Of a stretch of 64,000 nt of DNA, positions 46,101 through 55,266 are shown piece by piece. The translations under genes and the position numbers were made by a program. The stretch covers positions 665,006 to 729,005 of the forward strand of contig NZ_JAAZQL010000001.1 in assembly GCF_012275515.1 (NCBI RefSeq), written 5' to 3'. Position 1 is the stretch's first letter. Each line of letters begins with the position of its first letter. The DNA comes from Novosphingobium sp. SG707. GTDB taxonomy: Bacteria; Pseudomonadota; Alphaproteobacteria; Sphingomonadales; Sphingomonadaceae. Below the pieces are notes generated by a model. It did not search any database. It was not told where the DNA came from and saw only the letters and a program-made list of their open reading frames with translations.

Positions 46101-46587
46101 GCTGCACCGGCAACGATCCCGATGCCACCATCTGACCATCGACATAGATCTGGGCGCCATCGGCGCTCAACGTGGCGGCGATATGGACCCATTGGGTTTT
46201 GACGAGCGGTTTGGGGGCAATCAGCCGATACGACGCATCGCCCGATTGCAGCGCGGGCCGCCCGTCGATCAGCATCAGGCTTCGGTTCGGCCCTGACACA
46301 TCGCCCAGTGTGATCAGACCAACCGAACCTTGCGCTATTTCTGCGGGATTGATCCAGGTCGATATCGTCATGCCCGATCCGCCGGACAGCAGATCCGAGG
46401 GCGGCAGTTCGCGGTCAATCCCGATGCCGCCTTGCAGGAATATCGCATTATAGGGGCCAAGCGCTTCTGCCGATGCGGCCACCGGCGCGTCGGCCAAGGC
46501 GGGCTGGACAAGCGCGGGCAGGCAGGAAACAATCGCGCAAAGAGCAACGCTGCCGGCCATTTTTCGGCCGAATTTAGGCAAAACCAT
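43130..46587 (-). pseudogene. GH2 beta-mannosidase-like enzyme with LamG domain, interrupted by a 1-nt frameshift
   Basis: Two reading frames on the minus strand together encode one GH2 enzyme. The 5' frame runs 46587 to 44635, the 3' frame to 43130. Restoring one base in the G run at 44662-44664 (CCC on the plus strand) joins ...ASPAVRG to EDTLPEPHLTIRVNGVKIAARGGSWGMDD and gives 1152 codons. Order: signal peptide, laminin-G/ConA-like domain (about 45-230), GH2 sugar-binding domain (WRAATVPGTVLTTLIDRGVYPDPYFGLNNLKIPESLARQDYWYRAAF), Ig-like domain, TIM barrel with acid/base Glu765 (VWFGRNEG) and probable nucleophile Glu823 (GFSVETGTP). Substrate could be beta-mannoside or another GH2 glycoside. 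The break may be real or a sequencing error. The start at 46587 has GGGAGAG. Confidence 0.85.
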
Positions 46588-46672
46588 ATAACTCTCCCAT
46601 GTCCCCGCGCCGAGCGCGGCGATCCGGACGCCATCTGTTCCGATGGGCATCATGCTTGCAAGCCTAGCGAAT

Positions 46673-46698
46673 TTATTTATTAATGCAAATTGAAATAA
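46673..46698. promoter_or_regulatory. AT-rich inverted repeat, candidate ROK-repressor site
   Basis: TTATTT-N14-AAATAA lies in the 129-bp region between the divergent GH2 operon and the sugar-porter gene. It resembles the AT-flanked operators of ROK-type repressors, and a ROK regulator gene lies 1.6 kb away. Pattern-only evidence. Confidence 0.4.
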
Positions 46699-46716
46699 TA
46701 AAAGGATGCCTGCCAT

Positions 46717-48024
46717 ATGCCCCCTTCTTCCCTCCCCCGATCCGGGCCTTCGATGGCCGCGCGTTGCGCGGTGCTGGCCAGCATGGCCGGGCTGCTGTTC
46801 GGCATTGATACAGCGGTCATTTCGGGCGTCACCCAAGCATTACAGAAAGTCTTTGCCCTTAGCCCGCAGGATCTGGGGCTGGCGGTTTCCGCAGCCCTGT
46901 GGGGGACTTTGGCGGGCGCGGCCGTCGCGGGGCGGGCGGGCGACGTCTTGGGCAGCCGCCGTCTGCTGCTGTGGGTCGGATGGCTCTATGTCGTTTCGGC
47001 TCTGGGGACGGCGCTGGCCAATGGGCTGGTGAGTTTTTGCCTGTTCCGGCTGCTGGGCGGTCTGGCCATCGGCGCTTCCTCGGTCGTGGCGCCGGTCTAT
47101 ATTTCGGAAATCAGCGCCCCTGCCGAGCGCGGACGGCGGGTCGGCATGTTTCAATGCGCGATCGTTTCGGGGATTTTGCTGGCCTATCTCTCCAACGCAC
47201 TGGTGGCACGGGGCGGTTTCGGGGCGATGGAATGGCGGGTGAAACTGGGGCTGGCCTGCGTGCCGGCGCTGGGCTTTGCGCTGTTGGCGCCATGGTTGCC
47301 CGACAGTCCGCGCTGGCTGCAGGCGCGGGGGCGCGATGCGCGGGCGGCGGCGGATCGGCTGGGCCTGATGCTGGAAACGGTCGCTCCGACGGTGAAGGAC
47401 GAGCGCCTGTCATGGCGCCTGCATCGCAAGCCGATCCTGCTGGCCTTGGCGATCGGCGCGTTCAATCAGCTCTCGGGGATCAATGCGATCCTCTATTATC
47501 TCAATGACATATTTGCCGCCGCCGGTTTTTCGGGTTTTTCCGCCGACACCCAGGCCGTGGCCGTTGGGCTGGCCAATCTGCTGGCGACGCTGGCGGGCAT
47601 GGCGATGATTGATCGGTTGGGGCGGCGTCCGCTGCTGCTGGCGGGGGCGCTGGGCACTTTTGCCGCGCTGGTCGGGGTGACGATGATCTTTGCCCTTGGT
47701 CAGGGCCGGGCATGGCTGTTGCCGCTGCTGGTAATGTTCATCGGCTTTTTCGCCGTGTCGCAAGGGGCGGTGATCTGGGTCTATCTTTCCGAACTTTTCC
47801 CCACCGCCGTTCGCGCGCGTGGTCAGGCGCTGGGCAGCAGCACGCATTGGGTGCTCAACGGCGCGATCAGTTTTGCCTTTCCGGTGCTGGCCGCGCATGG
47901 CCCGGCGCTGCCCTTTGCGGGTTTTGCGCTGGCCATGGCGGTGCAGGTCTTTGTGGTCTGGCGCTGGTTTCCCGAAACGCGGGGCGCCTCGCTCGACGAT
48001 CTGGCAAGGCGCCTTGCCGGATAG
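46717..48024 (+). CDS. Sugar-porter family MFS transporter, 435 aa
   Basis: H+-coupled monosaccharide importer. Family motifs: GLLFGIDTAVISG in helix 1, AGRAGDVLGSRRLLL, VVAPVYISEISAPAERGRRVGMFQ, PDSPRWLQARGRD, FNQLSGINAILYYLNDIFAAAGF, MIDRLGRRPLLLAG, VWVYLSELFPTAVRARGQALGSS (seen as VIWVYLSELFPTAVRARG) and PETRG. It is divergent from the hydrolase operon and shares its control region. It likely imports mannose or another released hexose. An AAGGA site lies about 10 nt before the ATG. Confidence 0.95.
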   Translation: MPPSSLPRSGPSMAARCAVLASMAGLLFGIDTAVISGVTQALQKVFALSPQDLGLAVSAALWGTLAGAAVAGRAGDVLGSRRLLLWVGWLYVVSALGTALANGLVSFCLFRLLGGLAIGASSVVAPVYISEISAPAERGRRVGMFQCAIVSGILLAYLSNALVARGGFGAMEWRVKLGLACVPALGFALLAPWLPDSPRWLQARGRDARAAADRLGLMLETVAPTVKDERLSWRLHRKPILLALAIGAFNQLSGINAILYYLNDIFAAAGFSGFSADTQAVAVGLANLLATLAGMAMIDRLGRRPLLLAGALGTFAALVGVTMIFALGQGRAWLLPLLVMFIGFFAVSQGAVIWVYLSELFPTAVRARGQALGSSTHWVLNGAISFAFPVLAAHGPALPFAGFALAMAVQVFVVWRWFPETRGASLDDLARRLAG

Positions 48025-48128
48025 GCCGCATGGTCCTTCGCGCAGGCAAACGTCGTGTCGGCCTCTATCTCAGCCTTACCCCGGCAAGGTCTGACTTAAG
48101 GCGGAACATGAAGGATCTCCTATAAAGA

Positions 48129-48150
48129 AAAATGTTTGAATTAATATTTT
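48129..48150. promoter_or_regulatory. Candidate ROK autoregulatory operator
   Basis: 22-bp AT-rich imperfect palindrome (outer arms AAAAT and ATTTT, 7 of the 8 outer base pairs match) in the leader of the ROK regulator gene. The 261-bp gap (48025-48285) otherwise shows no gene; I see nothing else specific in it. Confidence 0.4.
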
Positions 48151-48285
48151 GTGGCTGGCCTTTGCCTGTGGCAAAGCGAAGAAGGTGAATGTGGGGCGCA
48201 TGGGCGAAGTGATCGCGCTGCCTTGAAAGGATTTTTGGATGATGGCTCGGCGCGTTCTTGTCTTTTCAAACGGATGGCCTGCCTG

Positions 48286-49461
48286 ATGACGCATAGTCCG
48301 ATCCGCCTTTCGGGCACCAATCTGGAACGCGCCGCCGACCATAATCAGCGTGTGACGCTGCATGCGATCCGGGTCAACGGACCGATCACGCGGGTGGATC
48401 TGGCGCGGATCACCGGGCTGACGGCGCCCTCCATCGCCAATATTACCAAGCGTCTGGCCGCCGAAGGGCTGATCGAGGAGGCCGGGCAGATCCGTGGCGG
48501 GCGCGGCCAACCGGCCACCAAGCTGGTGGTCAACAAGGCGGCCTGCTATTCGCTGGGCGTCAATATCGACCGCGATCATATCACCATCGTACTGGTCGAT
48601 TTCGCTGGCGAGGTGATGGCGCAGGCCACGCGCGACATCGCCTTCCCCAAACCCGAGGACGTGCGCGATCACTACCGGGTGTCCGCCGCCGAACTGGTGG
48701 CGAAGGCCGGGGTCGATCCGGGCTTGCTGGTGGGGGTAGGGGTGGCCATGCCCGATGATTTCGGGCTGATCGACCTGCCCGGACGGCCCGAGGATTTCGC
48801 GCTCTGGGAAAGCACCAATATTGCCGCACTGCTGTCCGATCCCTTTGGTCTGCCGGTGTTTGTCGAGAATGACGCCGCCGCCGCCGCCATGGGCGAACAG
48901 CAGTTGGGTCACGGCCTGAAAGCGGCCAGCTTTTTCTATTTGCTGATATCGTCCGGCCTTGGCGGAGGGCTGGTGATCGACGGCAATTATATCCGGGGCG
49001 CGCAGGGCCGCAGCGGCGAAATCGGCTTCCTTTTGGCGCGGGGCACGGGTGAGCAGATCCAGAATCTCGTCTCGTTGTCGGGCGTCTATCGGCTGATGGC
49101 CGGGGAAGGGCTGACGCCTGCCGATCTGCGCGGCGACGGGGCTGCTTTGGAGCAGGTGCGCCGCCGCTGGATCGATCTGGCCAGCGATCAGTTGGTCGAG
49201 CCGCTGGTGGCGGTCAGTTGCCTGATCAACCCGGCGGCGGTGATTATCGGCGGGCGCCTGCCGGGGGGATGGATCGAGGATCTGGTCCATGCGCTCAATA
49301 CAAGGCTGGAAAGCCATCGCCACCATGTCCCCGTGCTGGCTCCGGTGATGAAGGCCCGACTGGCCGAGGAGGCGCCTTCGGTCGGCGCCGCTGTTCTGCC
49401 CTTCAGCCATTTCCTGCTGCCCAAGGCGACGGCCTTGTGGAAGGGGCCGGCCGAGGGCTGA
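48286..49461 (+). CDS. ROK-family transcriptional repressor (NagC/XylR/Mlc type), 391 aa
   Basis: N-terminal winged HTH (NQRVTLHAIRVNGPITRVDLARITGLTAPSIANITKRLAAEGLIEEAG). It is fused to a ROK sugar-kinase-like domain (YSLGVNIDRDHITIVLVDFAGEV, VFVENDAAAAAMGEQ, ISSGLGGGLVIDGNYIRGAQGRSGEIGF). The Cys-rich zinc motif normal in ROK kinases is absent, as expected for a regulator of this branch that no longer binds zinc. The start at 48286 is preferred; 48274 is possible. Probably senses a sugar from the polysaccharide and controls the surrounding genes (inference). Confidence 0.92.
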   Translation: MTHSPIRLSGTNLERAADHNQRVTLHAIRVNGPITRVDLARITGLTAPSIANITKRLAAEGLIEEAGQIRGGRGQPATKLVVNKAACYSLGVNIDRDHITIVLVDFAGEVMAQATRDIAFPKPEDVRDHYRVSAAELVAKAGVDPGLLVGVGVAMPDDFGLIDLPGRPEDFALWESTNIAALLSDPFGLPVFVENDAAAAAMGEQQLGHGLKAASFFYLLISSGLGGGLVIDGNYIRGAQGRSGEIGFLLARGTGEQIQNLVSLSGVYRLMAGEGLTPADLRGDGAALEQVRRRWIDLASDQLVEPLVAVSCLINPAAVIIGGRLPGGWIEDLVHALNTRLESHRHHVPVLAPVMKARLAEEAPSVGAAVLPFSHFLLPKATALWKGPAEG

Positions 49462-49465
49462 GCCA

Positions 49466-50359
49466 TCAGCGCGCCTGTTCCTCCAACGCATTCAGGCCCA
49501 GAGCGATGGCGCCCAACGGCCCCGCCTGATCGCCAAGGCCCGGGGGCAGAATGAAGGTTTCCTCCGGCAGGGGAATATAGCCTGCAACACTGTCGCGCAC
49601 ATGGCGCTCGATCATCGCGCGCAGATGGGGCTGGCCATTGGCGACGCCGCCGCCGATCAGGATGCGGCGCGGGCCGGTGGCCATCAGCATGGTGTGGCAC
49701 ATCTGCGCCAGCGCATGGGCCACGCTGTCCCATAAGGGATGATCTGCGGGAATGTCATGCACATGATCCTGCCCCAGCCGCGCCTTGATGGCAGGCCCGG
49801 CGGTCAGCCCTTCGACGCAATCGCCATGATAGGGGCAATGGCCCGGCCAATTGTCACCGGCCAGACGGGGCACGCGGATATGGCCCATCTCGCAATGGCC
49901 CAGCCCGCGCGTGGCATGGCCATTCACGATCAGCCCGACCCCGACCCCGGTGCCCACCGTGACATAGGCGAAATCCTGCAGGCCCTGCGCCGCGCCCCAG
50001 CGCTGTTCGGCCAACGCGGCGGCATTCACATCCGTGTCGAAATGGCAGGGCACGGCGTAAGGCGCGCAAAGCGTATGAAGCACATCGGTGTCGCGCCAGC
50101 CCGGCTTGGCCGTGGCGGTGATATGGCCGAAATCGGGTGTGCCCGGCGTCAGGCCCACCGGGCCGAAAGAGCCGATCCCCAGCGCGTCAAACGGCGCCTT
50201 TGCGGCCCAATCGGCCAGAATGGCCGAGAGCGCGGGTAAGGTGATGTCGGGCTGCGTGGTGGGCACAGTGGTCTGTTCCAGCACATGCCCCTCGCCATCG
50301 CCGAGGGTGGCGACGCATTTCGTGCCGCCCAGTTCAATGCCGGCAATGCGAAGTGTCAT
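49466..50359 (-). CDS. ROK-family sugar kinase (fructokinase/mannokinase type), 297 aa
   Basis: ATP-dependent hexokinase of the ROK family. Phosphate-binding loop IAGIELGGTKCVATLG; catalytic Asp in VPCHFDTDVNAAALAEQRWGAAQG; VTVGTGVGVGLIVNGHATRG; the zinc site GHCPYHGDCVEGLTAGPAI (His, Cys, His, Cys). This zinc-site form matches Mak-type fructokinases, which also accept mannose. With ManA in the same locus it would convert mannose to mannose-6-P and then fructose-6-P. The stop is only 5 nt from the convergent ROK regulator stop. Confidence 0.93.
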   Translation of the reverse strand: MTLRIAGIELGGTKCVATLGDGEGHVLEQTTVPTTQPDITLPALSAILADWAAKAPFDALGIGSFGPVGLTPGTPDFGHITATAKPGWRDTDVLHTLCAPYAVPCHFDTDVNAAALAEQRWGAAQGLQDFAYVTVGTGVGVGLIVNGHATRGLGHCEMGHIRVPRLAGDNWPGHCPYHGDCVEGLTAGPAIKARLGQDHVHDIPADHPLWDSVAHALAQMCHTMLMATGPRRILIGGGVANGQPHLRAMIERHVRDSVAGYIPLPEETFILPPGLGDQAGPLGAIALGLNALEEQAR

Positions 50360-50386
50360 AGATAGTCTCCAGGGGAATAAGGGTGG

Positions 50387-51949
50387 TCAGCCCACGCCGA
50401 CGGGCGCGGCGGCGCGGCTCGCCTGTGGGGCAAGCCGGGCCAGAAAATCGCGGGCGGGGCGGGCATGGGCGGCAGCCGCCCTGATCGCCTCGCGCATATG
50501 GTCGAGCGCTTCGACCACCTGCGCATCGGTGAAATAATCGGCCATGGGATCATGCGCTGCGGGCATGATGCCGAAACCGGCATACATGCTCAGCCAGCTC
50601 GGATCGAAAAAGGCTTCCCATTCATACCGAACCAGCTTGCCCCGCGCGCGCCAGAGCGACAATTTATGGGCCAGCTTTTCGGGCAGAGGCGCGGCGCGCA
50701 TCTGGTCCCACAGCGGCTCGCCATGGCGGCGGTTGGCGTGATAATGCAGGATGAGAAAATCGCGGATGCGCTCATATTCCAGCGTGGTGGCCCGGTTGAA
50801 TTCATCCGCCAGCGCCGGATCGCAGGCGCGGTCAGGAAAGAGATCGACCAGTTTTTCCAGCGCGGTCTGAATGAGCGTGATCGAGGTGGATTCGAGCGGT
50901 TCAAGAAAACCTGCCGCCAGCCCGACGCCAATGCAATTGCTCCGCCAGAATTCCCTCCTGTGTCCCGCGCCGAAGCGGATCAGGTTGGGTTCGGCCAAAG
51001 CCTCGCCTTCGAGATGGGCGCGCAAGGTGGCCGCCGCTTCATCGTCGCTGATATGCGTTGAGGCATAAACATAGCCATTGCCCACGCGATGCTGCAGCGG
51101 GATCCGCCATTGCCAGCCCGCCTTGCGCGCGGTGCTGGTCGTATAGGGCCGGTCAAAGCCGCCCGAGGCCGCGCAGGGCATGGCCACGGCCCGGTCGCAG
51201 GGGAGCAGGTCGGTCCAGTCCACCCATGAGCTGCCCATCGCCTCGCCCAGCAGGAGCGCGCGAAATCCGGTGCAGTCGATGAACAGATCGCCCGCGATGG
51301 AGAGCCCGCCGCGCGTTTCGAGCGATGTGATATGGCCTGTTTCGCCATCGGTGACGGTGCGCGTGATCACATCGTCGATCAGCCGCACTCCGCGCCGCTG
51401 CCCCAGATCACGCAGCATGGCGGCAAAGCGCGAGGCGTCGAAATGGACGGCCCAGTCGAACACGGCCAGATCATTGACCGGATTGTCCACCGGCAGCATG
51501 AAGGCGCCGTTACGGGCCATTTCGGTGCAAAGGCTGTAATCGCCCAGATCGCGGCCCAGCCCGGCTTGTGCGAGTTTCAGCCAATATTGATGAAAAGGCA
51601 CCCCGCGCGAGGAAAGGCCGTAAAGCCCGAAGGGGTGAAAGAAGCGCGTGTCTTCGCCTGCCCATCCGGCAAAGTCTATGCCCAGTTTGGGCGTGCCGCC
51701 CGTGGCGCGCAGCACATCGAAGTCATGCAGGCCGATCATTCTGAAGAAATCGCGGATAGCGGGAACGGTTGCCTCGCCAACGCCGATTGTGCCGATTCCG
51801 TGCGATTCAACGAGGGTGATGGCGATCCCTCGCCCTTCGAACCGCGCGGCCAGATAAGTGGCCGCCATCCAGCCCGCCGTGCCGCCGCCCGCCACCACCA
51901 CTGAGCGGATCGCGCCGGGAGAGGCGTTTTGCTGATCGAAGTCTGGCAT
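50387..51949 (-). CDS. Flavin-dependent tryptophan-halogenase-like protein, 520 aa
   Basis: FADH2-dependent halogenase fold: GGGTAGWMAATYLA (residues 21-27 hold GGGTAGW), GVGEATVP, the catalytic Lys88 in GGTPKLGIDFAGW (PrnA Lys79), the halogenase-specific WQWRIP (Trp279 and Trp281), and Glu353 in LEPLESTSI (PrnA Glu346). The start at 51949 has an AGGAGCG site. No flavin reductase is nearby. Genes of this group are often found next to carbohydrate TBDRs in Caulobacter, Xanthomonas and sphingomonads, where their substrate is unresolved. It is 107 nt downstream of the TBDR gene on the same strand and 27 nt upstream of the kinase gene. Confidence 0.92.
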   Translation of the reverse strand: MPDFDQQNASPGAIRSVVVAGGGTAGWMAATYLAARFEGRGIAITLVESHGIGTIGVGEATVPAIRDFFRMIGLHDFDVLRATGGTPKLGIDFAGWAGEDTRFFHPFGLYGLSSRGVPFHQYWLKLAQAGLGRDLGDYSLCTEMARNGAFMLPVDNPVNDLAVFDWAVHFDASRFAAMLRDLGQRRGVRLIDDVITRTVTDGETGHITSLETRGGLSIAGDLFIDCTGFRALLLGEAMGSSWVDWTDLLPCDRAVAMPCAASGGFDRPYTTSTARKAGWQWRIPLQHRVGNGYVYASTHISDDEAAATLRAHLEGEALAEPNLIRFGAGHRREFWRSNCIGVGLAAGFLEPLESTSITLIQTALEKLVDLFPDRACDPALADEFNRATTLEYERIRDFLILHYHANRRHGEPLWDQMRAAPLPEKLAHKLSLWRARGKLVRYEWEAFFDPSWLSMYAGFGIMPAAHDPMADYFTDAQVVEALDHMREAIRAAAAHARPARDFLARLAPQASRAAAPVGVG

Positions 51950-52055
51950 TGCGACGCTCCTGAAAAAACAGGCCTCAAAAAATCGGGCGGCGTTGCAGGC
52001 CGTTACGGCGCTGCAAGGCCGCCCGAAGGGGGAGGGACGGTGGGGAGGAGAGCGT

Positions 52056-55000
52056 TTAGAACCTCGCGCGGGCGCCGATCTGGAAGCGGCGCTCATAGAG
52101 GTTGTTGAAGGCCTTCAGATCGGGCCAGACGAGGAAGTAATGTTCCGACTCCTTGGTCAGGTTCGACCCCTGCGCAAAGATCGTCACCTGCTTGTTCACA
52201 TCATAGGACACCGAAGCATCGACGTAATTGGTGGGCGCCTGATACAGCGTCATGCCCGCGATACCGGCGAAATCGGACTGTTCGGCGCGCTTGGAGCGAT
52301 AGTTCCACGCCACACGCGCCTGAAGGCCGTATTTTTCATACCAGAGCGCGGCGTTGATCTGATGCTTGGAATTGTCGTGGAACGGTTCCTTGGCGCCCGA
52401 CAGGTCGTAATTGCCCGAGGAGGAGTCCGAATAGGTGTAATTGGCGTCAATGCCAAAACCGCCCAGCCAGCCCGGCAGGAAGTCAAAGCCATATTTGCCG
52501 CCCACTTCGACGCCCTGCAGCTTGCCGCCATTGCCCTGCACATTGGTCGTGATGGGCACGGTGGAGCGCACCACCCCGTCAAGGTCGGGGATGTTGCTGC
52601 GCATCACCGTGGCGCTCTGGATAAAGCTCTTCACATCGATGCGGAACAGCGCAAGGCTGATCATGCTGGTGCGGCCGAGGTAATATTCCAGCGACACGTC
52701 ATAATTGGTCGAGCGCCACGGATCGAGCTGCGGGTTGCCGTTCGAGCTGCCCCCCGCCACGTGGAAGACCGGCGGATTGGTGGTCGTGTCGATCGCATAG
52801 TTGAGGTTAAGCCCGCCGCCCCACTGGTCGAGGTTGAGCGGAGTCATGTTCTTGGCCACCGCCGCGCGCACCCGCAGCTTGCTCGTCACATCGAGCGAGG
52901 CGTTGAAGGCGGGCAGGAAATCGGTGAAGGAACGGTCCGTGACCAGCGTGCCCGCGTCTGTGTTGGGCAGGCCATAGGGCTGGGGCGAACCGGCCAGATG
53001 CTGGATCACATGCAGGCTGGTGTTGATGATGCGCAGGCCGCCATTGGCGTGGAAGGCCATCGAGCCGATTTCGCCGGCATAATTGAGCTGGGCAAAGCCG
53101 GACCACTGCTTGAAGCCGACCGAGAAGGTCTGGCCCGGCTGCACGAATTCCTTGTTGCCCGGATAGAAGCTGTTCTGGAACGCCAGCGGATCGCGCATCG
53201 CCATCGGGTTGATCGTATAGATCGAACCGACCCCGCCCACCGGCAGGCTGGATTGCGTAAGCAGGCCCGACAGGGTGGGATCGGTGGCAAGGCGGGTCAG
53301 CCCGGCGGTCAGATACTGGCCCGAACCATTGGTGGCATTGCAGGAAGGATCGTTCATCTGAACGTCAAAGGCCTTCCACTTGACATAGCAACCGGCCGGG
53401 TTTGACGCGCCATTGCCGCCATAGAGCGGGGCCGCGCGGTCGAATACGGCCTGCTGGGCGCTGCGGTCGCCATAGCGCAGGCCGAATTCGACGTTGAAGC
53501 TGTTGTTGAATTCATAGGCGCCGTCCAGACGCAGGACCTTCATATCCGCGTTCGAACGCTGATTGCCTTCGGAGGAAACTGTCTTGAGCGCATAGGCGCT
53601 CTTGTTGCCCAATTCATTGGTCAACTGGCTGGGCAGGGCGAAATTGACGGAAGAGCCGGTGTAATCGACCGTCGCGGGCAGCGTGTTGTAAGTATAGCCC
53701 AGTGGGTTAAACGTGCGATTACCGCCCAGTGAGGCCGGATAGGTGCCAATGCCGTTGAACCATTGCGTACCGTCCGACAGCGAGAATTGGGCATAGCTGT
53801 TGTCGAGCCTGTAATTGGCCTTTCCATAGACGCCGCGCAGCGTCAGCCTCAGCTTGTCGCCCTTATAACGCAATTCGGCGTTGAGATTGGTCGAGTCCGA
53901 AATCGCGCGGTTGAGCTCGGAATAGCTGTCGAAATTCTGCAGCGTGTAATTGTACTTTTGCGTCGTGTTGAAATGGAAGCCGTTGATCAGCGATCCGGTG
54001 TCGCGGCTCTGCCCCGGCACGAAATCGGCGGCCTGCCAGTTGACGCCCTGCATCTGGAAGCCCGAGGTGCCGGTGTACTGGTTCTGCTTGGTGTAGAAAC
54101 CGTCGGCCACGAATTCGAGCGTGTCGCTCAGATGGGCCTGAAACGATCCGTTGACGCCGATCCGCTCGCGCTCGGTCATACGGTTCCAGCCGGTATGGGC
54201 CTGGGGCGAGAAGAAGGAGTCGGTGGCGGTGCCATTGCCGTTGACGTCGATGCCGCCCGGCACATTGGTGCCGCGATTGGGATTGTCGAAGCGGAAGCCG
54301 CCATAGCCGGTGGCATTGGCCAAAGATTCATCGGCCAGACGCCCGCCATAGTCACGCTGGATGCCCGAATAGGAATTGCCCAGATGGTCCTTGGAATAGG
54401 CCGCCGAGATCAGGAAGCCGACATTGTCATTGCGCCACGAGACAAGCCCGTTGAAATGGGGATCGAATTTCTTGGTGCTCGAACCCGATCCGCCATCGGC
54501 CGAAAATGCACCGTGCACGCCGGATTTCAGATCAAAGGGACGGCGCGTCTTAAGGTCGATCGTGCCCGAAATACCCGCCGAGAGCATCGTGCCGGTCGCG
54601 CTCTTGATGACGCTGGCGCCGGAGAAAAGCTGCGAGGGAATGTCGGTGAAATTGGGCTGGACCGAGGTGATGGAGCCCGCACCAAGGAAGGACTCGCCGT
54701 TCATCAGCGTGACCACCTGCGGCAGGCCGCGCACGTTGACCGTGCTGCCTTCGCCCGCGTCGCGGCGGATCTGGACGCCCGGAATGCGCTGGAGCGAGTC
54801 CGAGATCGTGGCGTCGGGCAGTTTGCCGATATCCTGCGCCGAGATCGCATCGACGATGCTGGCCGCATTGCGCTTGATGCTGACCGCGCGTTCGATGGAG
54901 GCGCGGATGCCGGTGACGATGATGCCCGGAGCATCCGCGTCAGGGGCCGCCGTTTGCGGGGCCGGAGCATCGGCGGCAAGCGCAACGCCGGGCATGAAGG

Positions 55001-55070
55001 TGGGCAGGGCAATGGCAAGCGCGGAAACGGCGCAGGACAACACACCAGACCGATTGGCCTTTGATCGCAT
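52056..55070 (-). CDS. Carbohydrate-type TonB-dependent receptor, 1004 aa
   Basis: Outer-membrane receptor of the long group seen for oligosaccharides in Caulobacter/Xanthomonas/sphingomonads. Signal peptide to about residue 33 (MRSKANRSGVLSCAVSALAIALPTFMPGVALAA). Then the group motif IIVTGIRASIERAVSIKRNAASIVDAISAQDIGKLPDATISDSLQRIPGVQIRRDAGEGSTVNVRGLPQVVTLMNGE. The barrel ends FNNLYERRFQIGARARF with a terminal Phe. It heads the TBDR-halogenase-kinase group on the minus strand and is the probable entry point for mannan-type oligosaccharides (inference). Confidence 0.94.
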   Translation of the reverse strand: MRSKANRSGVLSCAVSALAIALPTFMPGVALAADAPAPQTAAPDADAPGIIVTGIRASIERAVSIKRNAASIVDAISAQDIGKLPDATISDSLQRIPGVQIRRDAGEGSTVNVRGLPQVVTLMNGESFLGAGSITSVQPNFTDIPSQLFSGASVIKSATGTMLSAGISGTIDLKTRRPFDLKSGVHGAFSADGGSGSSTKKFDPHFNGLVSWRNDNVGFLISAAYSKDHLGNSYSGIQRDYGGRLADESLANATGYGGFRFDNPNRGTNVPGGIDVNGNGTATDSFFSPQAHTGWNRMTERERIGVNGSFQAHLSDTLEFVADGFYTKQNQYTGTSGFQMQGVNWQAADFVPGQSRDTGSLINGFHFNTTQKYNYTLQNFDSYSELNRAISDSTNLNAELRYKGDKLRLTLRGVYGKANYRLDNSYAQFSLSDGTQWFNGIGTYPASLGGNRTFNPLGYTYNTLPATVDYTGSSVNFALPSQLTNELGNKSAYALKTVSSEGNQRSNADMKVLRLDGAYEFNNSFNVEFGLRYGDRSAQQAVFDRAAPLYGGNGASNPAGCYVKWKAFDVQMNDPSCNATNGSGQYLTAGLTRLATDPTLSGLLTQSSLPVGGVGSIYTINPMAMRDPLAFQNSFYPGNKEFVQPGQTFSVGFKQWSGFAQLNYAGEIGSMAFHANGGLRIINTSLHVIQHLAGSPQPYGLPNTDAGTLVTDRSFTDFLPAFNASLDVTSKLRVRAAVAKNMTPLNLDQWGGGLNLNYAIDTTTNPPVFHVAGGSSNGNPQLDPWRSTNYDVSLEYYLGRTSMISLALFRIDVKSFIQSATVMRSNIPDLDGVVRSTVPITTNVQGNGGKLQGVEVGGKYGFDFLPGWLGGFGIDANYTYSDSSSGNYDLSGAKEPFHDNSKHQINAALWYEKYGLQARVAWNYRSKRAEQSDFAGIAGMTLYQAPTNYVDASVSYDVNKQVTIFAQGSNLTKESEHYFLVWPDLKAFNNLYERRFQIGARARF

Positions 55071-55266
55071 GGGGATTCCTCTCCTGGGGTTGAGGCTCTT
55101 GGGAGACTCATTAAAGCAATTTGTTTTATCTATTTGCCCGAGGAGAGCAGGGGCGTCAAAGGAATTTTTAAAGATGATTAATATAATTATATATCAATGC
55201 TATGGGGTGTAGAAAGTTGAACGACGCCAGCCCGGCAGGGCGTACCCAGGATGCCCAAACATCTCG

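Noticed and set aside
44617..46836. Reading the two GH2 frames as two separate functional genes
   Set aside because: The 3' part has no signal peptide or proper start and begins in the middle of the GH2 core; the two parts join exactly with one added base.
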